Source: Pelomonas sp. Root1217
GTDB taxonomy: Bacteria; Pseudomonadota; Gammaproteobacteria; Burkholderiales; Burkholderiaceae_C
Direction of reading: 5' to 3'
NCBI RefSeq assembly: GCF_001425705.1
Contig: NZ_LMDC01000012.1
Coordinates: 375,402 to 439,401, forward strand
DNA: 64,000 bases
Of the stretch, positions 1-8,765 are shown piece after piece. The notes under the pieces were generated by a model, which worked only from the letters and a program-made list of their open reading frames with translations, made no database searches and had not been told where the DNA came from. Within the stretch, counting starts at the first letter, position 1. The number at the start of each line of letters is the position of its first letter. Position numbers and translations under genes: made by a program.

Positions 1-1
1 C

Positions 2-2560
2 GCCATCCACGCCGCGGCAGCCGAGCCGTCCGAGACGGGTTTCGACACGCGGCTCTACGCGCGCTTCCCGACGCAGGGCGGCCGGCCCGCGGGCGAGTTC
101 GAGGCGCTGGAAAAGACCTGGGAAACGCCCACGGGCTGGCGCGCGCTCAGCGCCGTCAACAACAACTTCATCGGCTTCCTGTTCATCGCCACGGCCTTCG
201 GCTTCTTCATCGCCGCGGGCATCCTGTCGCTGGTGATGCGCGTGCAGCTGGCCGCGCCGCTGGCCGGCGTCGTGCCGCAGGAGACCTACAACCAGCTGTT
301 CACGATGCACGGCTCGGTGATGATGTTCCTGTTCGCCGTGCCGGCCGTGGAGGCCATCGCGGTGCTGCTGCTGCCGCAGATGCTGGCCGCGCGCGACCTG
401 CCCTTTCCGCGGCTGTCGGCCTATTCGTACTGGGCCTATGCCATCGGCGGCGTGGTCTTCTTCGGCTCGGTCCTGTTCAGCCTGGCGCCGTCGGGCGGCT
501 GGTTCATGTACCCGCCGCTGAGCTCGGGTGTCTACGCCAAGGGCATCAACGCCGACTTCTGGCTGCTGGGCATCGGCTTCATCGAGATCAGCGCGATCGC
601 CGGCGCCATCGAACTCATCGTCGGCGTGCTGCGCACGCGCGCACCGGGCATGACGCTGGCCAAGATGCCGGTCTACGCCTGGGCCATCCTGATCTTCGGC
701 GTCATGATCATCCTGGCCTTCCCGGCCATGATCATGGTGACCTTCCTGCTGGAGCTGGAGCGCGCCTTCAACTGGCCGCTGTTCGACGCCACGCGCGGCG
801 GCGACCCGCTGCTCTACCAGCACCTGTTCTGGTTCTTCGGCCACCCCGACGTCTACATCATCTTCATCCCGGCCTCGGCCATGGTGTCGACCATGGTCGT
901 CACCGTCGCGCAGAAGAAGCTGGTCGGCCACGAGCTCGTCGTGCTGGCGATGATCGCCACCGGCTTCATCAGCTTCGGCGTGTGGGCGCACCACATGTTC
1001 ACGGTCGGCATGCCGGATCTGGCAGCGGGCTACTTCTCGGCCGCGTCGATGGCGGTGGCCGTTCCCGCGGGCGCCCAGGTGTTCGCATGGATCTGCACGC
1101 TCGCGTCGGGCCGTGTGCAGCGCAACGTGCCGTCGCTGTTCCTGGTCGGCGGCATCCTCATCTTCGTGATGGGCGGCTTGAGCGGCGTCATGGTGGGCAT
1201 GGTCGCCTTCGACGGCCAGGCGCACGACACCTACTTCGTCGTCGCGCATTTCCACTACGTGCTGATTGGCGGCATGCTGTTCCCGCTGTTCGCCGGCTTC
1301 TATTACTGGACGCCGATGATCAACGGCCGGCAGCTGTCGGAGCGGCTCGGGCGCTGGGTGTTCTGGCTCAGCTTCGTCGGCGTGCACGTCTGCTTCCTGC
1401 CCATGCACCTGACCGGGCTGATGGGCATGCCGCGGCGCGTCAACACCTATCTGCCCGACCGGGCCTGGGACCTGCCCAACCTCATCTCCACCGTGGGCGC
1501 CTTCATCATGGCCGCGGGCGCGCTGCTGTTCCTCATCGATGCGGTCCGCTGCTACGTTCGTGGTGGCAGCGGCGGCAATGCCCGCAATGCCTTCCACGGG
1601 GGCACGCTGGAATGGCTGTCGGCGGGCAGCTACGGCGTGCGCTCCATCCCGGTGGTCAACGACCTGGAGCCGTTGTGGGCCGACCCCCAACTGGCCAACG
1701 ACGCGCAAGCCGGGCGTTACTTCCTGCCCAACACGGCCACCGGCCAGCGCGAGACGCTCGTCACCAGCCCCTCGCGCGCCGAGCCGCAGTACGTGCAGAT
1801 CATGCCGGGGCCGTCATGGTGGCCGCTGCTGTCGGCGCTGTTCACGGCCGGCTTCTTCCTGCTGCTGACCGTGAAGGCCATGACGTTGAGCGCCGTCTGC
1901 GGCGTGCTGACCGTGATCTGCCTGATGCGCTGGGTGTGGAGCAACGACCGGCATCTGCCGCCGCCGCAGAGCCAGGTCGACGCCGGTGCCAGCATCCTGC
2001 TGCCGACCTATGTGGCCGGCCCGCAGGCGCACGGCTGGTGGGCCGCGGTGCTGCTTGACATCGTGCTCGGGACGATCTTCCTGATGGCGATGTTCGGCTA
2101 CCTCTACCTGTACGCCGCGCATCCCGACTGGTGGCTGCTCAAGGCGCCGCGCGGTGCGCTGGTGCCCGGCCTGTTGTTGCTGGGCGCGTCAGCGGGCCTG
2201 GCCTACGCAGCCCGGCCGCTGATGGCGAGGCTCAAGCGCGGCAGCGGCGCCAGCGCCGTGCTGATGGGCTTGAGCGCGGCATGCCTGGCCGCCGCGCTGG
2301 CCGTGGACGTGCTCGACTGGTGGCGCGCCGGGCTGCGTGGCGACGCCAGCGGCCAGGGCGCGACGGTCTACGCGATGCTGGCCTGGCACGGCAGCGTCGT
2401 GGCGGCCGTGGTGCTGGCGGCGTTCTTCTACGGGTTGCGCTGGATGCGCGGCCTGGCACCCCGCCCGGCCAACAAGACGCAGGAGGCGTTGCGCCTGCTG
2501 TTCATCTACGCCGCGCTGGAGGGTGCCGTGGGCCTGCTGCTGCCGCGGTTGCTGCCGTGA
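2..2560 (+). CDS. ctaD: Cytochrome c oxidase subunit I fused to subunit III (5' end outside window)
   Basis: Terminal haem-copper oxidase of the inner membrane, reducing O2 to water with proton pumping. The frame is open to the left edge, so at least 852 residues are present and the N-terminus is missing. Counting from the first codon seen, the ligands are H103 (TMHGSV, haem a), H281 and Tyr285 (GHPDVY, CuB and cross-linked Tyr), H330/H331 (WAHHMF, CuB) and H416/H418 (AHFHYV, haems a3 and a). Subunit I ends near residue 530. After a linker, a subunit III-like membrane domain follows from about 610 to the end, as in known I/III fusions. Two proton-path positions are unusual: Asp283 where A1-type oxidases have Glu, and Gln359 where they have the K-channel Lys. 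D132 at the D-channel mouth is kept. The next gene is convergent and 22 bp away. Confidence 0.93.
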   Translation, partial: AIHAAAAEPSETGFDTRLYARFPTQGGRPAGEFEALEKTWETPTGWRALSAVNNNFIGFLFIATAFGFFIAAGILSLVMRVQLAAPLAGVVPQETYNQLFTMHGSVMMFLFAVPAVEAIAVLLLPQMLAARDLPFPRLSAYSYWAYAIGGVVFFGSVLFSLAPSGGWFMYPPLSSGVYAKGINADFWLLGIGFIEISAIAGAIELIVGVLRTRAPGMTLAKMPVYAWAILIFGVMIILAFPAMIMVTFLLELERAFNWPLFDATRGGDPLLYQHLFWFFGHPDVYIIFIPASAMVSTMVVTVAQKKLVGHELVVLAMIATGFISFGVWAHHMFTVGMPDLAAGYFSAASMAVAVPAGAQVFAWICTLASGRVQRNVPSLFLVGGILIFVMGGLSGVMVGMVAFDGQAHDTYFVVAHFHYVLIGGMLFPLFAGFYYWTPMINGRQLSERLGRWVFWLSFVGVHVCFLPMHLTGLMGMPRRVNTYLPDRAWDLPNLISTVGAFIMAAGALLFLIDAVRCYVRGGSGGNARNAFHGGTLEWLSAGSYGVRSIPVVNDLEPLWADPQLANDAQAGRYFLPNTATGQRETLVTSPSRAEPQYVQIMPGPSWWPLLSALFTAGFFLLLTVKAMTLSAVCGVLTVICLMRWVWSNDRHLPPPQSQVDAGASILLPTYVAGPQAHGWWAAVLLDIVLGTIFLMAMFGYLYLYAAHPDWWLLKAPRGALVPGLLLLGASAGLAYAARPLMARLKRGSGASAVLMGLSAACLAAALAVDVLDWWRAGLRGDASGQGATVYAMLAWHGSVVAAVVLAAFFYGLRWMRGLAPRPANKTQEALRLLFIYAALEGAVGLLLPRLLP

Positions 2561-2582
2561 GGCGGCGCGTGAGTCTGCGCGC

Positions 2583-3593
2583 TCAAGCCACTTTCACCAC
2601 CGTCTTGCCGAAATTGCCGCCCTGCAGCAGCCGCGCCAGCGCGGCCGGCGCCTGCTCCAGCCCGTCGACGATGTCCTCGCGCAGGGTGATGCGGCCCTCA
2701 GTCAGCCAGGCGCCCATCTCGCGGCGGAAGGCGTCGAAGCGCTCGCCGTAGTGGTCCAGGATGACGAAACCCTGCATGCGGATGCGCTTGCTCAGCAACG
2801 CGGCGACGAGGCCGGGCAGGCGGTCGGGGCCGGTGGGCGGGGCGGCGTCGTTGTAGTGCGAGATGAAGCCGCACACCGGCACGCGGGCATGCAGGTTGAG
2901 CAGCGGCAGCACGGCGTCGAACACCTCGCCGCCGACGTTTTCGAAATAGACGTCGATGCCTTGGGGGCAGGCCTCGACCAGCCGTGCGGCCAGGTCAGGG
3001 GCGTGTCGATCCAGGCAGGCGTCAAAGCCCAGCACCTCGACGGCATGGCGGCATTTGTCGGCGCCGCCGGCAATGCCCACGACGCGGGCGCCCTTGAGCT
3101 TGGCCAGCTGGCCGACGACCGCGCCGACCGCACCGGTGGCCGCGGCGACGACGACCGTTTCGCCCGGCTTGGGCTGGCCGATGTCCAGCAGCCCGACATA
3201 GGCCGTGAAGCCCGGCATGCCCAGGCCACCCAGCGCATGCGAAGGCTGGGCCACGTCGCCCAGGGCGAGCAGGTCGCTGCCGTCGGACAGCGCGTAGTCC
3301 TGCCAGCCGGCATTGGCCAGCACCAGCTCGCCGTCCTTGAAGCCCGGGTGGCGTGACGCCACGACGCGGCTGACCGTGCCGCCCACCATGACGCCGCCCA
3401 GCGGCACCGGAGGTGCGTAGCCCGGTCCGACCGGCGCCATCAGGTTGCGCATGTAGGGGTCGACGGACAGATACAGCGTGCGCAGCAGCACCTGGCCGTC
3501 GGCGGGTTCGGGCACCGGCTGCGTGTCGAGGTGGAAGTGCTCCGGCCCCGGCAGGCCTTGCGGGTAAGCGGCGAGGGTGAGGCGGCGGTTCAT
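2583..3593 (-). CDS. NADP-dependent oxidoreductase, zinc-independent MDR family (CurA/YfmJ-like)
   Basis: Predicted cytosolic 336-residue medium-chain reductase that would use NADPH to reduce the double bond of alpha,beta-unsaturated ketones or aldehydes. The N-terminus has the SVDPYMRN motif of the leukotriene-B4 dehydrogenase / curcumin reductase branch. The Rossmann segment carries AATGAVGAVVGQLAK near residue 155, and FENVGGEVFD follows. The structural and catalytic zinc cysteines of classical alcohol dehydrogenases are absent. Its ATG overlaps the stop of the upstream MFS gene in an ATGA, so the two are translationally coupled. Together they look like a reduce-and-export pair for an electrophilic compound (inference). 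The substrate cannot be read from sequence. Confidence 0.92.
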   Translation of the reverse strand: MNRRLTLAAYPQGLPGPEHFHLDTQPVPEPADGQVLLRTLYLSVDPYMRNLMAPVGPGYAPPVPLGGVMVGGTVSRVVASRHPGFKDGELVLANAGWQDYALSDGSDLLALGDVAQPSHALGGLGMPGFTAYVGLLDIGQPKPGETVVVAAATGAVGAVVGQLAKLKGARVVGIAGGADKCRHAVEVLGFDACLDRHAPDLAARLVEACPQGIDVYFENVGGEVFDAVLPLLNLHARVPVCGFISHYNDAAPPTGPDRLPGLVAALLSKRIRMQGFVILDHYGERFDAFRREMGAWLTEGRITLREDIVDGLEQAPAALARLLQGGNFGKTVVKVA

Positions 3594-4825
3594 GCGGCCG
3601 CCTTCGCGGCCGGACGTGGGCCGTGACGCAAGGTCAAGAGCGTGCCCAGTGTCAGCGCCACCACAGCAAAGGCCGGGCCGCCCAGCGCGCCGATGCGGTC
3701 CACCAGCAGGCCGCCGCCGATGGCGCCGCTGGCGATCGCGATCTGAAAGCTCGCCACCAGCAGGCCGCCGGCGCCTTCGGCCTGGTCGGGCGCGGCCCGC
3801 ACGATCCAGGTCTGAAAGCCTACCGGGAAGGCGCCGAAGGCAAAGCCCCACAGCGTGACGGCGATGGGCGTCACAGCGGGCGAGTTGCCGGCCACCAGCA
3901 GGCTCGCTGCCAGCGCCGCGATCAGCACGCCGCCGGCCACGATGGCATGCCGCTCGCTGCGCCCGGCCAGCCAGCCGCCGGCGAAGTTGCCGAAGAAGCC
4001 GCCGATGCCATAGCCCAGCAGCACGCCCGAGATGGCGCCGACCGACAGGTGCGTGACCTGCTCCATCAGCGGGCGGATGTAGGTGAAGCCGGCAAAGTGG
4101 CCCGAGATGACGAGCACCACGGCCAGCAGCGCCACGCGCACCGGCGGGCGGCGCAGCAGCTCGGCCAACACGCGCAGGTTGGGCTTGTCGCGCGGCGGCA
4201 GCGCCGGCAGCGTGGCCGCCTGCACGGCCAGCGTGACGAGGCTGACCCCGCCGGCCGCGATGAAAGCGCTGCGCCAGCCCCACACGTCGCCCATCCACGC
4301 CCCCACCGGCGCCGCGCAGACGGTGGCGACCGACACGCCGGTCAGGATGACCGACATCGCGCGGGCGAACAGGTTCTCGGGCACCAGGCGCATGGCCAGC
4401 GCCGCCGACATCGACCAGAAGCCGCCCAGCGCCACACCCAGCAGCACCCGTGCCACCAGCAGCCCTGCCAGGCTGCCGGCCGTGGCAGCCAGCGCGTTGG
4501 ACAGCACCAGCAGGGCGCTCAACGCCAGCATGACGACGCGGCGGTCCAGCCGGCGCGTCAGCAGCGGCAGCGCCGGCGCGGCCACGGCGCCGACCAGCGC
4601 CGTGGCGGTGACCGCCTGGCCGGCCGCGCCGTCGCTGACGCCCAGGTCGGTGGCCATGGCCGTGAGCAGGCTGGCCGGCAGGAACTCGGCCATGACGAGG
4701 CCGAACACGCCCATCGCCAGCGAGGCGATGGCGGGCCACCGGGTGGCGGTGGGGACCGGAGCGGGCGCGGCGATGGCGCGGCCGTCCGGATCGATGGGGC
4801 AGGCAGTGCAGGAAGAGGAAGTCAC
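3590..4825 (-). CDS. MFS efflux transporter, DHA1 type (AraJ/YdhP-like)
   Basis: Inner-membrane, proton-driven export permease of about 411 residues with roughly 12 hydrophobic segments. The first segment, MGVFGLVMAEFLPASLL, is typical of the sugar/drug efflux branch. RRLDRR lies in the loop between helices 2 and 3. The frame continues upstream, but the best start is a GTG at 4825, preceded by AAAGGG at 10 nt. An internal ATG would cut into the first helix. It shares a 4-nt overlap with the reductase and is divergent from an AraC regulator, the usual arrangement for an inducible efflux operon. The transported compound is unknown. Confidence 0.88.
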   Translation of the reverse strand: MTSSSCTACPIDPDGRAIAAPAPVPTATRWPAIASLAMGVFGLVMAEFLPASLLTAMATDLGVSDGAAGQAVTATALVGAVAAPALPLLTRRLDRRVVMLALSALLVLSNALAATAGSLAGLLVARVLLGVALGGFWSMSAALAMRLVPENLFARAMSVILTGVSVATVCAAPVGAWMGDVWGWRSAFIAAGGVSLVTLAVQAATLPALPPRDKPNLRVLAELLRRPPVRVALLAVVLVISGHFAGFTYIRPLMEQVTHLSVGAISGVLLGYGIGGFFGNFAGGWLAGRSERHAIVAGGVLIAALAASLLVAGNSPAVTPIAVTLWGFAFGAFPVGFQTWIVRAAPDQAEGAGGLLVASFQIAIASGAIGGGLLVDRIGALGGPAFAVVALTLGTLLTLRHGPRPAAKAAA

Positions 4826-4853
4826 GTCGGCAAGACCCTTTGTCAGCGAGGTC

Positions 4854-4894
4854 TGAATGCTAGGAATAGCCTGCCGGCGATTGAATGCCAGGAA
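4854..4894. promoter_or_regulatory. Direct repeat in divergent promoter, candidate AraC-family operator
   Basis: Two 13-bp copies, TGAATGCTAGGAA (4854-4866) and TGAATGCCAGGAA (4882-4894), differ at one base and lie 28 bp apart on the same strand. They fill the gap between the divergent MFS and AraC genes. The second copy overlaps the ribosome-binding site of the regulator, which would allow self-repression. AraC proteins usually bind tandem direct repeats. The assignment to this regulator is inference. Confidence 0.5.
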
Positions 4895-4901
4895 AGCCGA
4901 G

Positions 4902-5864
4902 ATGCTTGACTTTTCGTCCAGAGCCGAGGGGCGCGACACCCTGACCGAGATCCTGCTGGGCCTGCGCCTGGACGGCGTGGAGTACGGCCGCTGCGTCCTG
5001 CGCGCGCCATGGGCCGTGGCCTTCCCGGCGCAGCGCTCGGCGCGCTTCCACTTCGTCGGCCATGGCGGCTGCTGGCTGCGCACCGCCGCCACCGACTGGG
5101 TGCGGCTGAACGCTGGCGACGCGGTACTGCTGCCGCACGGCAGCTTTCATGTGCTGGCCAGCGCGCCCGACGTGCCGGCGGTGGACATCGACTCGCTGTC
5201 GCGTGTCGCCGTCTCGGACAACATCTATCTCGTCGGCGCTGAGCCCGGCTCCGCCGCGGCGGTGGTGGACGACGCCGCCGACGTGATGTTCTGCGGTGCG
5301 CTGCGCTTCAACCTCGACCCGCTGCACCCCCTCATCGCGATGATGCCGCCCGTCATGCTGGCCGGCGACCTGGCGAAAAAGGAAGCGACCGTGCCCGTGC
5401 TGCTGGATGCGATGGAGCGCGAGGTGGCGCTGGACCGCATCGGCGCCTGCGGCATCCTGGCCCGTCTGGCCGACGCGTTGGCGGCGAGCATCATCCGCGC
5501 CTGGGTGGAATGCGGCTGCAGCGACGCGACCGGCTGGATCGCCGCGGTGCGCTGCCCGAAGATCGGCAAGGTCGTCGCCGCCATCCACGCCGAGCCCGAG
5601 CGCGACTGGAGCCTGCCCGAGCTGGCCGACGTCATGGGCGCCTCACGCTCCAGCTTCGCCGACGCCTTCACGCGCACCATGGGCGAAAGCCCGGCCCGCT
5701 ACGTCGCCAAGATCAAGATGTTCCAGGCCCGCAGATGGATCGCGCAGGACGGCATGCGCGTGGCCACGGCCGCGGACCGTCTCGGCTATGAGTCCGAGGC
5801 ATCGTTCAGCCGGGCGTTCAAGCGGGTGATCGGGCATGCGCCGAGCGCGGCGCGGGGTGGGTGA
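4902..5864 (+). CDS. AraC-family regulator with N-terminal cupin domain
   Basis: A 320-residue transcription factor. Residues 1-190 resemble the AraC ligand-binding cupin found in regulators beside MFS or reductase genes (RFHFVGHGGCWLR, then LLPHGSFHVL). The C-terminal 100 residues carry two helix-turn-helix units: WSLPELADVMGASRSSFADA, then VATAADRLGYESEASFSRAF. The ATG at 4902 is chosen because AGGAAAG precedes it and MLDFSSRAEGR begins the domain. A frame extension to 4857 has no good ribosome site. It is divergent from the MFS/reductase operon, its most likely target. Confidence 0.9.
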   Translation: MLDFSSRAEGRDTLTEILLGLRLDGVEYGRCVLRAPWAVAFPAQRSARFHFVGHGGCWLRTAATDWVRLNAGDAVLLPHGSFHVLASAPDVPAVDIDSLSRVAVSDNIYLVGAEPGSAAAVVDDAADVMFCGALRFNLDPLHPLIAMMPPVMLAGDLAKKEATVPVLLDAMEREVALDRIGACGILARLADALAASIIRAWVECGCSDATGWIAAVRCPKIGKVVAAIHAEPERDWSLPELADVMGASRSSFADAFTRTMGESPARYVAKIKMFQARRWIAQDGMRVATAADRLGYESEASFSRAFKRVIGHAPSAARGG

Positions 5865-5867
5865 GGC

Positions 5868-6389
5868 ATGACTAAGGATTTCCTTGTTCAGACGCGCAGC
5901 CTCTACGCGGCCATCTTTGATGAGGCCTCGCCTGTCAACCGATCGGGCTTCTTGACCGAGATGCTTGCCGACGCGGGCAGGATGGCGCGTGAACAGGGGC
6001 GGGAAGACTTCGAGCGTCTGTTCATCTTCAACGACGCGCTGATGTCGTTGACGCGTCAAGGTCAGTTGTTGCCGTGGACCTTGCTGTTCGACGGTGTGTA
6101 CAGGGTCGCGGTGGAGATGGGTGAGGTCGAGCCGCTGGCGGCACTCGCCGACGTAGGTTCCCCGACCACCAGTGTCGACCTGGTGTGTCCGAGCGGCCGT
6201 CTGGTCATCGCCTGCCTGAGCACCCTGGGCGAGGCGCATCAGCCTTTCATCGAGGTGCGGCCCGGCGTCCACCGCGTCATGCTCGAGCGGGACGAAGAGC
6301 AGGAGTTCCATCACATGTTGTTGGACACGCCGGCGGCGTACCCGGCCGACGAGGGACCGGATTGGCGCGTCGTCGTCGACAGCCAGTGA
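5868..6389 (+). CDS. Hypothetical protein, 173 residues
   Basis: Not recognised. It starts 3 bp after the AraC stop codon and is therefore probably cotranscribed with the regulator. The protein is soluble and acidic, with no signal peptide or membrane segment. It begins MTKDFLVQTRSLYAAIF, and the middle reads as alternating strands and helices (LPWTLLFDGVYRVAVEMGEV). Codon use matches the chromosome, which supports a real gene. No function is proposed. Confidence 0.72.
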   Translation: MTKDFLVQTRSLYAAIFDEASPVNRSGFLTEMLADAGRMAREQGREDFERLFIFNDALMSLTRQGQLLPWTLLFDGVYRVAVEMGEVEPLAALADVGSPTTSVDLVCPSGRLVIACLSTLGEAHQPFIEVRPGVHRVMLERDEEQEFHHMLLDTPAAYPADEGPDWRVVVDSQ

Positions 6390-6439
6390 GATGCCAAGGC
6401 AGGCTCCTAAACTGCCTCCTCGCGTCGCCCTGAGTCCCG

Positions 6440-6736
6440 ATGCCCACCACCGCCCTGCTCCTGCAACTCATCATCACCCTTGGCGTGGCCCGCGGCTGCG
6501 GCTGGCTGTTGCGTTATCTGGGTCAGCCCCAGGTGGTGGGTGAGATGGCCGCCGGCCTCGTGCTCGGCCCGGCGGTCATGGGCTTCTACGTTCCGGAGCT
6601 GCATGCCCAGCTGTTCGGCGCCATGCTGCCGCGCAACGACCGCCTGCTGCAGTCGGTGATGCAGCGCTTCGAGCCACTGTCCAGGCCATTAATTGTCGGA
6701 TGCCTTTACCGATACTTGCTCGGGCGGCGTGGGTAG
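6440..6736 (+). pseudogene. Remnant of a Kef-type cation:proton antiporter
   Basis: The first 55 residues are a clear Na+/H+-exchanger N-terminus: a hydrophobic helix, then LGQPQVVGEMAAGLVLGP and a membrane stretch. The intact family runs to roughly 400 residues or more. After HAQLFGA the sequence jumps to MLPRNDRLLQSVMQRFEPLSR, which resembles a segment from the second half of these transporters, just before the LLLPLFF helix. This implies an internal deletion of about 200 codons. From about 6690 the sequence turns AT-rich, homology ends and the frame stops at 6736. It cannot be a working antiporter. The jump is judged from memory of the family. Confidence 0.72.
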
Positions 6737-8104
6737 AGCAACTATTCCAGTCCCTTCTAAAAGTGCACTACGGCACTGGCTCGAATATTCACCGTCTGCT
6801 CCTTTTGCAAGGTATTGAATTGCTTGAAAAAGTTCAACAGTGGAAATTAATGCCGTTGAAGTTGACTCAGCCGCGGATATGCACTTGTCTGTGAACTGGA
6901 CTTGCCGTTCTGCGGGAGGGGAAAGACGATAACCGTTCCCAAATAGAACCCCCTTAGCGGGTTTATCTATGTCATCTCTCTGGAGATCCTCATGGATGTT
7001 CATGGCAAGCTGTCGAAGCTTGTCTACATTAACTGCTTTGCTATCTTTACCTTCGGCTTCCCCGAGCAGCCTACCTTCACTGCATTCGAAGACAACGTCG
7101 AATTCTGACTGCGAATCTTTGTATGGTGCCGCATTAAATCCCAAGCATTGAAGCGCTTCCACAATTGCACGCTCAAGAGGCTGGCCCTTTTCGTATAAGA
7201 GGGCGCGAGCTTGTCCAGCGCCAGCAAGGCGCTCTTGTAATTCTTCTTTGTTTCGCTGAGCTTCCTCGACGAGACGTTCTGCAATCAATAGCTCAGATCG
7301 AAGCGCTTTCTCGGAAGCCAAAAAATAGGTGGGATCCGCCGCCCAATTTGGTTCCGGCGTGATGTCGGCGGAACCACGGAGGGCTTTGTCAAATGCGACG
7401 ATGGCGCTAATTAACTTAATGGAGAATCTAATCGCGGAATCAGTCCAAGCTTGATCTTCATCCAAAAAGTCATCCGCGTAAAAATCTATATCCGGCAATA
7501 AAACCAGCGAACCTGTCGAGCTCTTGCTGCGAATGGTGGCTGCCACTGGTTTATCGCCGTTTTTAGTTGTAATTGACGTTCCCTCAATATATTGCGGCAA
7601 TAAAACCTTATATTGCGACACTTGAGAAAACTCGGCCCAATACGGGGCCAATATCTCGGCGCCTAAAGGAGCCAGTTTCATCGCGTTGCCCGTTGCATTC
7701 ACTGGTCTTATGCTGATTGGCAAGGTGGAATAGTTCGTGTAGGCGGTAACAACTTGCGTCGTCTTCTGATTCCGCCCGGTACCGGAATATTCTCTTTTAC
7801 CTGTATCAATGTATATGTCCTGCACTGTTGGTAGGTAAACCACCACGGTCTTTCCCGCGTCAACTGCTTGCTTCATTTCTCTGCGCCAATGTTCGCAGCA
7901 CTCCTTGAGCTGGAAGGATGCCGAGTCATCAAGGCTCGGTTTGCCTTGATAGTATTCAACGTCGTCTTCGTCCCAGAATTCATCGATCGACGGTCGAAAT
8001 AGAACAATATCCCAATCTAAAAGGGATGCTCTTGACCTAAAAGGTTCATGTGTTGTATTGTCTCCCGCAAGTTCAAAGCCGATAGTTAATATAGGTTTTG
8101 CCAT
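6689..8104 (-). CDS. Unknown 471-residue protein with a PD-(D/E)XK nuclease-like C-terminus
   Basis: The gene is clearly AT-richer than its neighbours, so recently acquired. Residues 1-130 form an alpha/beta region (ILTIGFELAG, WDIVLFRPSIDEFW, GKTVVVYLPTVQDIYID) that may be a Rossmann-like or amidotransferase-like sensor fold. Residues 264-300 are probably coiled coil. The C-terminal region has E311, then D336 (SEFDVVFE) and E351-G-K353 (LLGEAEGKDS), the spacing of a PD-(D/E)XK nuclease core. No methyltransferase, helicase or second subunit is adjacent. It starts at ATG 8104, just after the ssb terminator, and ends inside the broken antiporter. A solitary defence or nucleic-acid-processing role is inference. 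Confidence 0.7.
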   Translation of the reverse strand: MAKPILTIGFELAGDNTTHEPFRSRASLLDWDIVLFRPSIDEFWDEDDVEYYQGKPSLDDSASFQLKECCEHWRREMKQAVDAGKTVVVYLPTVQDIYIDTGKREYSGTGRNQKTTQVVTAYTNYSTLPISIRPVNATGNAMKLAPLGAEILAPYWAEFSQVSQYKVLLPQYIEGTSITTKNGDKPVAATIRSKSSTGSLVLLPDIDFYADDFLDEDQAWTDSAIRFSIKLISAIVAFDKALRGSADITPEPNWAADPTYFLASEKALRSELLIAERLVEEAQRNKEELQERLAGAGQARALLYEKGQPLERAIVEALQCLGFNAAPYKDSQSEFDVVFECSEGRLLGEAEGKDSKAVNVDKLRQLAMNIHEDLQRDDIDKPAKGVLFGNGYRLSPPAERQVQFTDKCISAAESTSTALISTVELFQAIQYLAKGADGEYSSQCRSALLEGTGIVALPTPPEQVSVKASDN

Positions 8105-8142
8105 GGCTGTTAATTTTGAAGTTTCGCAACTCTTGTCGCAGT

Positions 8143-8181
8143 AAAAAGGGCCCGAGGCGCTCAACGCCACGGGCCCTTTTT
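8143..8181 (-). terminator. Intrinsic terminator downstream of ssb
   Basis: An AAAAAGGGCCCG arm (8143-8154) pairs with CGGGCCCTTTTT (8170-8181), with one mismatch and an inner GGC/GCC extension. On the minus strand the stem ends in a T-run, so it terminates ssb. The A-run on the other side would also allow termination of plus-strand transcripts. Confidence 0.85.
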
Positions 8182-8198
8182 GTGCAACGGTGGACGGC

Positions 8199-8765
8199 TT
8201 AGAACGGAATATCGTCATCCATATCATCAAACCCCGTCGCCGCTTTGGGCGCCGCTGCCGGCGCACGCGGAGCGGGCGGGCGCTGGGCCGCGGCCGGACG
8301 GGCTGCCGGGCGGGCACCGCCCTCATCGCCACCGCCACGGCTGTAACCGCCACCACCACCTTCGCCGCCACCAGCACCACGGCCGTAGCTGGCACCGCCA
8401 CCGCCGCCTTCATCGCCACCGCCGGCACCGTCACGGCCGCCGAGCAGCTGCATCTCCTGGGCAATGATCTCGGTCGTGTAGGTGTCGCGGCCTTCCTTGT
8501 CCTGCCACTTGCGGGTCTTCAGGCGGCCTTCGACATAGAGGGGGCGGCCCTTCTTGACGTACTCGCCGACGATCTCGGCCAGGCGGTCGTTGAAGACGAC
8601 GCGGTGCCATTCGGTCTCTTCCTGGCGCTCGCCGGATTCGCGGTTCTTCCAGTTGCGGGTGGTCGCCAGGCTGAGGGTGACCCAAGCGCCGCCGCTGGGG
8701 TTGTAGCGAACCTCGGGGTCTTTGCCGACGTTGCCGATGATGATGACTTTGTTGACGCTGGCCAT
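8199..8765 (-). CDS. ssb: Single-stranded DNA-binding protein
   Basis: A 188-residue SSB that coats single-stranded DNA in replication, recombination and repair. It has an N-terminal OB fold ([20 protein letters not shown], then [21 protein letters not shown]) over residues 1-110. A long Gly-rich linker with GGG/GGA and Ala-Pro runs follows. It ends in the acidic tip [10 protein letters not shown], which docks partner proteins. The length is typical of Burkholderiales SSBs. It is transcribed leftward as a single gene with its own terminator. Its neighbour uvrA partnership, common elsewhere, is not kept here: uvrA lies 43 kb away. Confidence 0.97.
   Translation of the reverse strand: MASVNKVIIIGNVGKDPEVRYNPSGGAWVTLSLATTRNWKNRESGERQEETEWHRVVFNDRLAEIVGEYVKKGRPLYVEGRLKTRKWQDKEGRDTYTTEIIAQEMQLLGGRDGAGGGDEGGGGGASYGRGAGGGEGGGGGYSRGGGDEGGARPAARPAAAQRPPAPRAPAAAPKAATGFDDMDDDIPF

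Noticed and set aside
6397..6417. Terminator AGGCAG/CTGCCT between the 173-residue protein and the antiporter relic
   Set aside because: Only six base pairs and no T-run, so it is too weak to call.
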